Source: JAABSQ01 sp964573705
GTDB lineage: Bacteria; Desulfobacterota; Desulfobacteria; Desulfobacterales; Desulfococcaceae
Length of the DNA: 64,000 nucleotides
Direction of reading: 5' to 3'
Assembly: GCA_964573705.1 (NCBI GenBank)
Contig: CAZNLT010000009.1
Coordinates: forward strand, 1 to 64,000
Positions 24,932 to 32,232 of this stretch are shown one piece after another (position 1 is the stretch's first letter; each line of letters begins with the position of its first letter). The notes under the pieces were generated by a model that saw nothing but the letters and a program-made list of their open reading frames with translations, was not told the DNA's origin and made no database searches. The translations under genes were made by a program, and so were the position numbers.

Positions 24932-27094
24932 ATGGCAATAGACCAGGTCTTGAAAGCGGAATCCGTGGCCATTGTCGGCGCATCCAAAAACGAAACCAAA
25001 CGCGGATTTCAGGCCATACGGACCTTGCTGGATGAAAATTACGAGGGCAGAATTTTTCCGGTCAACCCCAAACTCAAGAATATCCTTGGGCTGAAATGCT
25101 ATCCGAAGGTTTCGGATATCGAAGACCCGGTGGATATGGCCCTGATCACCACGCCGGCCAAGACCATTCCGTCGGTATTAAATGACTGCGGCAAAAAAGG
25201 GGTGCGCGGGGTGGTCATCATCGCCGGGGGATTCCGGGAAACCGGCGCCGAAGGCGAGCTTCTGGAAAAAGAGATCGTGGAGGTCGCCCGCAAAAACGAT
25301 ATCCGGCTGATCGGCCCCAACACCTCGGGTATGATGAACCTGACCATGAACATGAACCTGGTGGGGCTGCGGGAGGTGCCCAAGGGCGATATCGGCCTGC
25401 TCTCCCAGAGCGGCAACATGGCCCTGACCCTGATCACCGAAGCCAAACTCAAGAGCCTCAACGGGTTTTCCTACTATGTGGGGGTGGGAAACGAGGCCGA
25501 CATCAATTTTCATGAATATCTGGAATTTTTTCAGGATGATCCCAACACCCGGGCCATTCTGATGTATGTGGAAGGGATGCGCGACGGCCGAAAATTTCTT
25601 CAGCAGGCCTATAAAACCACCCTTCAAAAACCGATCGTTCTTCTCAAAAGCGGTCGATCGGCCACCGGCAAGCGATCCGCCGGCTCTCACACCGGGGCCA
25701 TGGCCGGGATGTCCGAGGTGGCCCGGTCCGCATTCAAACGGGCCGGCATCCTGGTCATCGAAAACTCGGACGAGCTTTACCCGGTGGCTGAAACTGTGGC
25801 CCGTCAGCCGGTGATCAAAAATAACCGGGTAGCGGTCTTGGCCGACGGCGGCGGCCATGCCACCATCGCGGCCGACCTCCTGACCGATCTGGGGGTCACC
25901 ATCCCCGAACTGGCCCCCAAGACCCGGGAAAGCCTCAGAAAAATACTGCCGTCCGCGGCCGCCGTGCGAAACCCGGTGGACGTGGCCGGCGGCACCGACG
26001 CCGATCCGACCATTTTTGCGGACTGCGCCGATATCCTTCTCAAGGATGCCAATGTGGGCGGGCTTCTGATCGTGGGGCTTTTCGGCGGATACGGCATTCG
26101 GTTTGCCGAAAGCCTGGCCCTGATGGAAGAAGACGCGGCCCATCGCATGGGAAAGATGGTCTCCAAACGGAACAAACCCATCGTGGTCCACAGCCTTTAC
26201 AGCTCCGCAAAACCCCATTCGCTCCATCTGCTTCGGTATTACGGCATCACCGTCTACGACTCCCTGGATGTGGCCTGCAAATGCATCGGTTCCCTGGCCG
26301 AACGCGGTGAATACCTCAAGGGGTATCATGCCAAAACCAATTTCGTGTTCAACTGGGAGGCCAAAGCGAAGACCGAGGGCAGAGAGATCATTCGCAAGGC
26401 CAGGGCAGAAGGGCGGAACGTGCTTCTGGAGCATGAGGCCAAGGCCCTGCTGCGGCTGCACGGCGGCGAAAGCGCCGGGGACCGGCTGGCGAGAACCGAA
26501 GAAGAGGCGGTCGCCACATTCCAGAGCATCGGCGGGCCGGTGGCCATGAAGATCGTTTCACCCGATATTCTACACAAAAGCGATGCCAAAGGGGTTCAAT
26601 TGAACCTCAACTCGGAGGCGGCGGTTCGGGAAGCGTTTACGCGGATTCTGAAAAACGGACGGGCCTACCGCCCCGATGCCGATATTCGGGGGGTCCTGAT
26701 TTCCCCCATGGCCGACAATGGGGTGGAAGTCATTATTGGCACCAAAATCGACGACCAGTTCGGCCCGGTGATCATGTACGGCCTGGGCGGCATCCTGGTG
26801 GAGATCATGAAGGATGTGGCCTTTCGGGTGCTGCCCATTTCCCCCAATTCCGCCAAGACCATGATCGAGGAGACCAAATCGGCGCCCATTCTGGACGGCG
26901 TACGGGGACAGCCTTCGGCGGATAAACGCGCTCTCAGAAATACCCTGCTGATGTGTTCCGAACTGATCGAGTCTTACCCCGATATTCAGGAAATGGACCT
27001 CAATCCGGTGATCGTGCATGAACGGGGAGTGAGCCTCGTGGACGCTCGAATCATTTTGAAACCGCCGTCCGTGAAAACCGATGCGCCGATCTGA
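24932..27094 (+). CDS. ADP-forming acyl-CoA synthetase (fused alpha-beta)
   Basis: The 720-residue protein has the fused layout of ADP-forming acetyl/acyl-CoA synthetases. A CoA-binding Rossmann domain comes first (VAIVGASKNE), then two succinyl-CoA-ligase-like domains with the phosphohistidine region GSHTGAMAG, then an ATP-grasp domain from about 480 (MKIVSPDILHKSDAKG). It interconverts acyl-CoA, ADP and phosphate with acid, CoA and ATP, allowing substrate-level ATP gain in anaerobes. A GAAGGAG site precedes the start. It probably works with the upstream crotonase. Confidence 0.92.
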   Translation: MAIDQVLKAESVAIVGASKNETKRGFQAIRTLLDENYEGRIFPVNPKLKNILGLKCYPKVSDIEDPVDMALITTPAKTIPSVLNDCGKKGVRGVVIIAGGFRETGAEGELLEKEIVEVARKNDIRLIGPNTSGMMNLTMNMNLVGLREVPKGDIGLLSQSGNMALTLITEAKLKSLNGFSYYVGVGNEADINFHEYLEFFQDDPNTRAILMYVEGMRDGRKFLQQAYKTTLQKPIVLLKSGRSATGKRSAGSHTGAMAGMSEVARSAFKRAGILVIENSDELYPVAETVARQPVIKNNRVAVLADGGGHATIAADLLTDLGVTIPELAPKTRESLRKILPSAAAVRNPVDVAGGTDADPTIFADCADILLKDANVGGLLIVGLFGGYGIRFAESLALMEEDAAHRMGKMVSKRNKPIVVHSLYSSAKPHSLHLLRYYGITVYDSLDVACKCIGSLAERGEYLKGYHAKTNFVFNWEAKAKTEGREIIRKARAEGRNVLLEHEAKALLRLHGGESAGDRLARTEEEAVATFQSIGGPVAMKIVSPDILHKSDAKGVQLNLNSEAAVREAFTRILKNGRAYRPDADIRGVLISPMADNGVEVIIGTKIDDQFGPVIMYGLGGILVEIMKDVAFRVLPISPNSAKTMIEETKSAPILDGVRGQPSADKRALRNTLLMCSELIESYPDIQEMDLNPVIVHERGVSLVDARIILKPPSVKTDAPI

Positions 27095-27141
27095 ACCGAA
27101 CCCCTTCAACCGAAAGCCTATTAACCAGAAAGCATAATAAA

Positions 27142-28398
27142 ATGATTGCTGAAATTCTATCCACCGGAGATGAAATCCGAACCGGGGCCTTGACCGACAC
27201 CAACGTCGGATACCTGGCCCGACACCTCGAAGGGATCGGGGTGGATGTGGTCCGCCACCACTGCGTGGGGGATGATCCCGACATCCTTCAATCCATGCTG
27301 ACGGAGATCGGCGGAAGGGCCGATATCTGCTTGGTGACCGGCGGCCTCGGACCCACCGAGGACGATATCACCGCCCCGGCCGCCGCCGCAGCCTGCGGCG
27401 CCGAATTGGAACTCGATGCCGAGGCCCTGAAGTCGATCGAAGATTTCTTTTCCTCACGGAAACTGGAGATGCCGCCCTCGAATAAAAAACAGGCCCTGCT
27501 GCCCCGGGGAGCCGAAGCTCTGTACAATCCGGTCGGCACGGCGCCGGGGTTTGCGGTGACGATCGGTCGGTGCCGGTGTTTTTTCATGCCGGGGGTGCCT
27601 TTTGAAATGCGGCGCATGTTGTCGGATCAGGTGCTCCCGCGTCTGGAAGACCTGATGGAGGGGTCCCGGACCTTCCATCGGGTCCGGACCATCTCCACCT
27701 TCGGGCTCACCGAATCGGCCGCCGGCGACCGGCTCACCGGTCTGGTCGATGCGTATCCGGACCTTAAACTGGGAATGCAGGTTCGGTTTCCGGAAATCCA
27801 CGTCAAGCTCTATGCGGCGGGGCCCGAAGAAGCGGTGATCGATCAGCGTCTTGAGGAGGCGACCGGCTGGGTCCGGAAGCGGTTGGGGGAAAAGATCTTT
27901 TCCACCTCCGAGGAGTCGATGGAAGCGGTGGTCGGGGAACTGCTTCGAAATGCCGGCGCAACCGTCGCGGCCGCGGAAAGCTGCACCGGCGGTCTGCTGG
28001 CCCATCGGCTCACCGACGTGTCCGGAAGCTCCGATTATTTTCTTTTCTCCGGGGTCACTTATGCCAATGAGGCGAAAATAAAGGTGTTGGGGGTGAAGCC
28101 TGAAACCTTGGCGGATTACGGCGCGGTGAGCATCGAAACCGCCGAAGAAATGGCTGAAGGGGTGCGAAAATTGACCGGCGCCGATTACGGTATTTCCACT
28201 ACCGGCATCGCCGGTCCGACCGGCGGAACCGACGAAAAACCGGTAGGCGCCGTTTGCATCGGGCTGGCCTCCCGGTCCAGCGTCGAGGGACGCAAATTTA
28301 CCTTTCACTTTCCCCGGCGCTCCATGAACAAGCGCATATTCGCTACCACCGCATTGGACCTGCTTCGTAAAGCGCTCCTTCAGGAGACTGCCCGGTGA
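27142..28398 (+). CDS. cinA: CinA-family protein (ADP-ribose pyrophosphatase / NMN deamidase)
   Basis: The 418-residue protein combines the MoeA/MoaB-like N-terminal domain (AEILSTGDEIRTG, GGLGPTEDD) with a C-terminal PncC domain (AAAESCTGGLLAHRLTDVSGSS and STTGIAGPTGGT). PncC hydrolyses nicotinamide mononucleotide to NaMN and ammonia, recycling the NMN made by DNA ligase. This gene therefore also feeds the pathway of the NAD-salvage operon about 5 kb away, although it is on the other strand and follows the acyl-CoA synthetase by 47 bases. Confidence 0.93.
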   Translation: MIAEILSTGDEIRTGALTDTNVGYLARHLEGIGVDVVRHHCVGDDPDILQSMLTEIGGRADICLVTGGLGPTEDDITAPAAAAACGAELELDAEALKSIEDFFSSRKLEMPPSNKKQALLPRGAEALYNPVGTAPGFAVTIGRCRCFFMPGVPFEMRRMLSDQVLPRLEDLMEGSRTFHRVRTISTFGLTESAAGDRLTGLVDAYPDLKLGMQVRFPEIHVKLYAAGPEEAVIDQRLEEATGWVRKRLGEKIFSTSEESMEAVVGELLRNAGATVAAAESCTGGLLAHRLTDVSGSSDYFLFSGVTYANEAKIKVLGVKPETLADYGAVSIETAEEMAEGVRKLTGADYGISTTGIAGPTGGTDEKPVGAVCIGLASRSSVEGRKFTFHFPRRSMNKRIFATTALDLLRKALLQETAR

Positions 28399-28500
28399 TC
28401 ACATACATGTATAAGAGTGCTTAAAATGCTGGAAATCGAAGATTTTGATATTTACAGCCTGAATGAGGTATGCTGAAGCAATACCGAATGGAGGTGAACC

Positions 28501-29124
28501 GTAAATACTCAACTACAAGAAAAGCGTCGAATGACGCCGGAAGAGTATCTCGAGTTCGATAGCGTTTCAGATATCAGGCATGAATACTCCGATGGTGAGA
28601 TATTCGCCATGACAGGCGGAAGTTTGAACCATAACCAAATCAACATCAATATCGCCGGCCAATTGAAAAATAAGCTTACAGGCACCCCATGCAGACCGCT
28701 TGCAAGTGATATGAGAGTGAAAATCGAAGAGCTTGGCAAGTACACGTATCCCGACATCGTCATTGTCTGTGGAAATATCGAGTTGGAAAAATTCAAAGGA
28801 ATAGAGACATTACTCAATCCCGTGGCCATCATAGAGATTCTTTCCGATTCCACCGAGGCATATGACCGGGGAAAAAAATTCACCGATTATCGGCTTATTC
28901 CTTCACTTCGCGAGTACATTCTTGTGTCCCAAAATCATTGCAATGTGGAGCAATTCTCTCGTGGCGACAGGGGTATCTGGCAAATTCTGAACCCATGCAC
29001 GGATATGGAGCGGTCCATTACAATCGAGTCCATTGGTTGTGAATTGCTGCTTTCCGATATCTATGAACTAGTTGAATTTGAGACTGACAGCCGGTCCGAC
29101 CAACCGGCAGAGCCGATCGCGTGA
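28501..29124 (+). CDS. Uma2-family (DUF820) putative endonuclease
   Basis: The protein is a PD-(D/E)XK-fold Uma2 member: MTPEEYLEFDS near the start, IRHEYSDGEIFAMTGG, SDMRVKI, YPDIVIVCG (catalytic Asp) and VAIIEILSDSTEAYDRG. The family is very common in cyanobacteria and spreads horizontally; its role is unclear. A strong ribosome-binding site GGAGGT (28490-28495) sits 5 bases before codon GTA at 28501, which begins the normal N-terminus (NTQLQEKRR). GTA is not a usual start codon, and the first in-frame ATG is 28531, which has no such site. The base composition is more AT-rich than the neighbours, suggesting transfer. Confidence 0.78.
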   Translation, partial: VNTQLQEKRRMTPEEYLEFDSVSDIRHEYSDGEIFAMTGGSLNHNQININIAGQLKNKLTGTPCRPLASDMRVKIEELGKYTYPDIVIVCGNIELEKFKGIETLLNPVAIIEILSDSTEAYDRGKKFTDYRLIPSLREYILVSQNHCNVEQFSRGDRGIWQILNPCTDMERSITIESIGCELLLSDIYELVEFETDSRSDQPAEPIA

Positions 29125-29178
29125 ACGATGAGGATTAAAATTCGAGCTTTCCCATGCACAATAAAAAACCTGAAGAAG

Positions 29179-30321
29179 TTATTGAGGGTGAGGTGATTTC
29201 AGTCCATCCTTTATTTTCCTGAGCCGGGATTCGGAAGGGGACGCCAGCAGGTTCTCGAGTCGGGGTACTTTGAGAAAGGCTGGCGGCGGGACAATTTCCG
29301 ACTGCGGGCGATACCCGTATTTTTTGGCTGCAAACTTCTGTACCTCTTCAGAATTCAAAGCATCAAGAAGCCTTTTGCCTTTGGGGGTGAGTGCGACAAA
29401 GGGATGGGGAATATTCAGGGTCGGCTCCGGATAGAGCACCCGAATCCGGGATTCCATCTTCTCTCGATAGACCGGAAAAGCCTGATAGAATGCGATGATC
29501 TGGCTTTCAGTGGCCATTGCAAAAGGATAGGCCCAGGGGCCCTGTTTGAGGAATTTGCTGAAGAGCGCCTCTTCGGAGTCGGGGAGCGGGCCCATGATCT
29601 CATACAACTGCTTCAGGCCGGCTGCCGGCAGGGGACCGTTTGAAGCGTCGGAAGGGGTATCGGGTAAGGCTTCCGCGATCAAATAAGCGGAAAGCCGCCC
29701 GACCGGGCTGTCCACAGGATCAGCGGTTCGAAGCACTACGGTTCCCTCCATATTCCGCAGGCCGAGGGTGTTCCAGGTTCGGCCGTCCCGCATCAGTTGA
29801 AGCAGGCGAGGGAAGTCGATGAGGTAGGGAACCTCATCGCTGATCTTCGCGATTCCTTCTCCGATCAGGGTATGGAGAATATCGGACCAGGAATAGATCA
29901 CAAGGGGAGAAGAAAACACATTCGCCTTCGAACCGGAATTCTCTGACGAGAAATTCTCTGGAATCGACTCTGAAAAAGGCCCGATCGTCCAGACCCCGTC
30001 CATCCTTTCCAAAGCCCCAGCGGGTATTCCTTCGGGGCCGTATTTTTCACCGATCAACACTATATCGAACCGGCTCTTCAGAAGATCCCGGAAATCGGTG
30101 TCCTGAATCAACCCCTTTTTGTCTTCGCTGAAGAGGATGTGTACGGTTTCCAGTTCACGGTCCGGCCCATTCTCCTGCTTCGGGTTTCGAACGGTTCCGA
30201 AAAGCAGAATTACCGCCAGAACCCCTGATCCAATGCACAGACCGAAAAAAAGTTTCCATTTTCTGGTGCTTGCCAAAATCAGAAACAAAGCGAGAAATAC
30301 CAGCAGCAGGATGCGACCCAT
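29179..30321 (-). CDS. Membrane-anchored protein resembling an extracellular solute-binding domain
   Basis: The 380-residue protein has two hydrophobic helices at the N-terminus (about 3-18 and 24-44) and then a large soluble domain. Segments such as TVHILFSEDKKG, VFSSPLVIYSWSD and LRNMEGTVVLRT resemble periplasmic binding proteins that keep their domain tethered to the membrane. The C-terminal part (HPFVALTPKGKRLLDALNSEEVQKFAAKKYGYRP) closely resembles the end of iron or molybdate binding proteins. No transporter genes are beside it. It may be a ligand sensor or a scaffold; the function is not known. Confidence 0.72.
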   Translation of the reverse strand: MGRILLLVFLALFLILASTRKWKLFFGLCIGSGVLAVILLFGTVRNPKQENGPDRELETVHILFSEDKKGLIQDTDFRDLLKSRFDIVLIGEKYGPEGIPAGALERMDGVWTIGPFSESIPENFSSENSGSKANVFSSPLVIYSWSDILHTLIGEGIAKISDEVPYLIDFPRLLQLMRDGRTWNTLGLRNMEGTVVLRTADPVDSPVGRLSAYLIAEALPDTPSDASNGPLPAAGLKQLYEIMGPLPDSEEALFSKFLKQGPWAYPFAMATESQIIAFYQAFPVYREKMESRIRVLYPEPTLNIPHPFVALTPKGKRLLDALNSEEVQKFAAKKYGYRPQSEIVPPPAFLKVPRLENLLASPSESRLRKIKDGLKSPHPQ

Positions 30322-30818
30322 TCTTTTCTCCTGTATTGCCTATACCGGGGGTGTACCCCGGAAAAAGGATGCGTGATAATATATCGAACACCGCCCTTTT
30401 AGTTCGTGTGTGATTGAAAATCAAGGCTTTGGTCATCGTTTCGGCCAAGACTGAATGCAAGTCCGCAAGGGGCGGGGTCGCAATGAAAGAGGAGCAGAAT
30501 GGGAAAATTCGGAAGCTTATTTCGTTTTTGAAGTGGGGGTGCCGGTCATGCCGGGGAGACATGACCGGCGGCGTCGTAAAGAAGGAAAAAATAAGGAAAG
30601 AAGGAAAGAAAGGAAACCGGTTATCAAAACCGGTTGATTGATGTATGCCATAGCCCGGAAAATGAAGCAATGGGCTGAGGCCTGTATTGTGAGGTAGAAA
30701 AAACCTACCCGCAGGTCGGGTTCGGTCTTGCAGATCGTGAATAGAGGACGGATTCGGAAAGGAGGGGAGGGGAGACGACCCGAAGGCCGTCTTTCGTCCG
30801 TCTTCCGTCGAGCAGGGA
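30322..30818. other. 500-base stretch without an intact gene
   Basis: Only short overlapping frames on both strands are seen, none with a ribosome-binding site or recognisable sequence. The stretch holds a REP-like hairpin at 30541-30569 and long purine-rich runs (30580-30620, 30755-30775). It leads into the mrp pseudogene, and the whole 30.3-31.3 kb segment looks like decaying DNA. Confidence 0.5.
30541..30569. repeat. REP-like hairpin with 10-bp perfect arms
   Basis: GCCGGTCATG (30541-30550) and CATGACCGGC (30560-30569) flank a 9-base loop. No T-run follows on either strand, so a terminator is unlikely. Its intergenic location next to a pseudogene fits a repetitive extragenic palindrome. 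Confidence 0.55.
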
Positions 30819-31191
30819 TTAGACGTGTTCGGACATCCGTTCCGCTATGGCGTCGAAAGCATCGGTAACGCCGGTGTTTTTGTGGGTCACCTGATAACAG
30901 GTACCGGAATCGCCGCAAACCACCACCTGTGGGTCAAGGGGAATCCGGCCCAGAAAGGGAACCCCGAAATCCTTTGCGGTCCGCTCTCCGTCGCCGCTTC
31001 CGAAAATGTCGGTTTCATTGCAGTGAGAGCAGGCGAACCCGCTCATGTTTCCACCATACCGAATACTTCCATTCGAGGTCCCCCCAATCCACATCCGAGA
31101 TGTACTGCCGAATCACCGAATGTTTGACCGGCCCCCGCCAGATGACGGTGGCATCCTTGTCCGGCGTGAGGGATTCGATGGAGACTGCGGA
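30819..31191 (-). pseudogene. mrp: Decayed Mrp/NBP35-type P-loop ATPase (ApbC family) fragment
   Basis: Two frames on the minus strand carry pieces of an Mrp ATPase. The first, from about 31191, reads SAVSIESL, DKDATVIWRGP and RQYISDVDWGDLE. The second ends at 30819 and reads MSGFACSHCNETDIFGSGDGER then FGVPFLGRIPLDP. Between them the roughly 60 residues that normally follow VDWGDL are deleted, and about one base is lost near 31046. The N-terminal third, including the Walker A motif, is missing. The protein normally carries Fe-S clusters. The intact DUF134 gene upstream is a usual neighbour, so this was probably a working operon. Confidence 0.78.
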
Positions 31192-31254
31192 GAGGTTCTT
31201 GGAGTATTCATTTCCATCAACTCTTTCACACCTTCTGATGATTCTCATGGGGAA

Positions 31255-31332
31255 CATACGGCTCACGGCGAAAAGTAAGCGCTACTGTCAGGGGTTTCCG
31301 TCTTTGAGCGATCCTTCGCTGTGAACCGTATG
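31255..31332. repeat. Long inverted repeat between the DUF134 gene and the mrp remnant
   Basis: CATACGGCTCAC (31255-31266) and GTGAACCGTATG (31321-31332) form a 12-bp stem with one G-T type mismatch, extended inward by GCGAA/TTCGC around a one-base offset. The 54-base interior contains further small hairpins (AGCGA/TCGCT and AGTA/TACT). It lies where the missing 5' part of mrp should be. It may be the scar of an inserted element or a structured RNA. Confidence 0.5.
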
Positions 31333-31348
31333 TGGTTGTATGTTTCGG

Positions 31349-31765
31349 TTAATGTTCGGTGACCCGGTGAAAATACTGGCCTCCACAGGAGGGGCATTTT
31401 TCCGGTTTGCCGGCGCCCATCGGCTCTTCCCACTTGTTTTCGCATTTTTCACAGACGAAAATTCGGGATTCTTCCATCAGGGTGAAATTGCCGCCCTCGA
31501 CATTAATGGCCTTTCCGTTGATAAGGGCATCCGCGATGACCTTGCGGGCGCGCTGGATAATCCGGCCGAAGGTCGCCCGGGAGACGCCCATTCGCTGTCC
31601 CGCCTCTTCGTAAGACAGGCCGAGAAGATCCGACAGTCGAATGGATTCGCGTTCATCAACCGTCAGGCAGATTTCCTCAAGGCTTACCATGGGGATGCCT
31701 CTGGGTTTGAAATAGCTGATTTCCGGATTGAACCCGACGAGGCGATTTTTTTTGGGTCTGACCAT
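31349..31765 (-). CDS. DUF134 (UPF0251) helix-turn-helix protein with zinc ribbon
   Basis: The 138-residue protein begins MVRPKKNRLV and FKPRGIPM, the hallmark of DUF134. It has a sigma-factor-like helix-turn-helix (SYEEAGQRMGVSRATFGRIIQRAR, about 51-74) and a C-terminal zinc ribbon with two cysteine pairs (CEKCE and CPSCGG). It is probably a DNA-binding regulator. In deltaproteobacteria such genes often sit with mrp and nifX-like genes, and here the adjoining mrp is a remnant. A strong AAGGAGAG site precedes the start. Confidence 0.88.
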   Translation of the reverse strand: MVRPKKNRLVGFNPEISYFKPRGIPMVSLEEICLTVDERESIRLSDLLGLSYEEAGQRMGVSRATFGRIIQRARKVIADALINGKAINVEGGNFTLMEESRIFVCEKCENKWEEPMGAGKPEKCPSCGGQYFHRVTEH

Positions 31766-32232
31766 ATCTCTCTCTCCTTTATATTGAGTTTACCTCTGTG
31801 TAGGGTGTTAATCGCTGTACTGTTTTTTTTCAATACCTTTTCTCATCTTTTATCGAAAAAAAATGAGAAAAGGGGCTGAAAGAACCATTTCTTCTCAAAA
31901 TAAGTATCGACTTACCCTTTTCAATTCTTTTTATCAAGAAAATTTGAAAAAAGCGGGTATTTTTTTTACGCCGGTTTCATATATACTAATTTGGGATTTT
32001 GGGAAAGCATTATTTCATCTATTTTATCTTTACGCAAATTTGGTTTTATTATTTGTTGATCGGATGCAAGAAATTTGATACTGATCAGTTTTGATTTTGT
32101 GAGTTATCAATGAAATCTGTTTAAGTAACCCAGGGAGAAATCGTTCGGGTGAAACGGTTTTATTCCGCCGAAGAGCGCGGATGTTTCACAAACGATTTTT
32201 TTTTATTGGAACCGATTCGGGTGGGCGGAGCG
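31766..32232. other. AT-rich promoter region between the DUF134 gene and the accessory Hsp70 operon
   Basis: About 470 bases that are clearly more AT-rich than the rest of the window, with many T and A runs (for example 31823-31832 and 31962-31969). A small 71-codon frame (31863-32078) has no ribosome-binding site and no recognisable sequence. A TATACT box lies near 31981. The part 32149-32232 could be translated from GTG 32149 as an extension of the next gene. I could not assign a clear -35/-10 pair. Confidence 0.4.

Noticed and set aside
25178..26461. A 427-codon open frame on the minus strand inside the acyl-CoA synthetase gene
   Set aside because: The plus strand carries a complete, well-conserved enzyme; the minus frame has histidine/glycine-rich nonsense.
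30414..30641. Small 75-codon lysine-rich plus-strand frame
   Set aside because: It lacks a ribosome-binding site and spans the REP-like hairpin; it looks like chance coding in repetitive DNA.
31255..31332. Group II intron domain V
   Set aside because: The arm sequences resemble it, but their order is reversed, the loop does not match, and no reverse transcriptase is nearby.
31863..32078. 71-codon frame in the AT-rich island
   Set aside because: There is no ribosome-binding site, no recognisable sequence, and composition unlike neighbouring genes.
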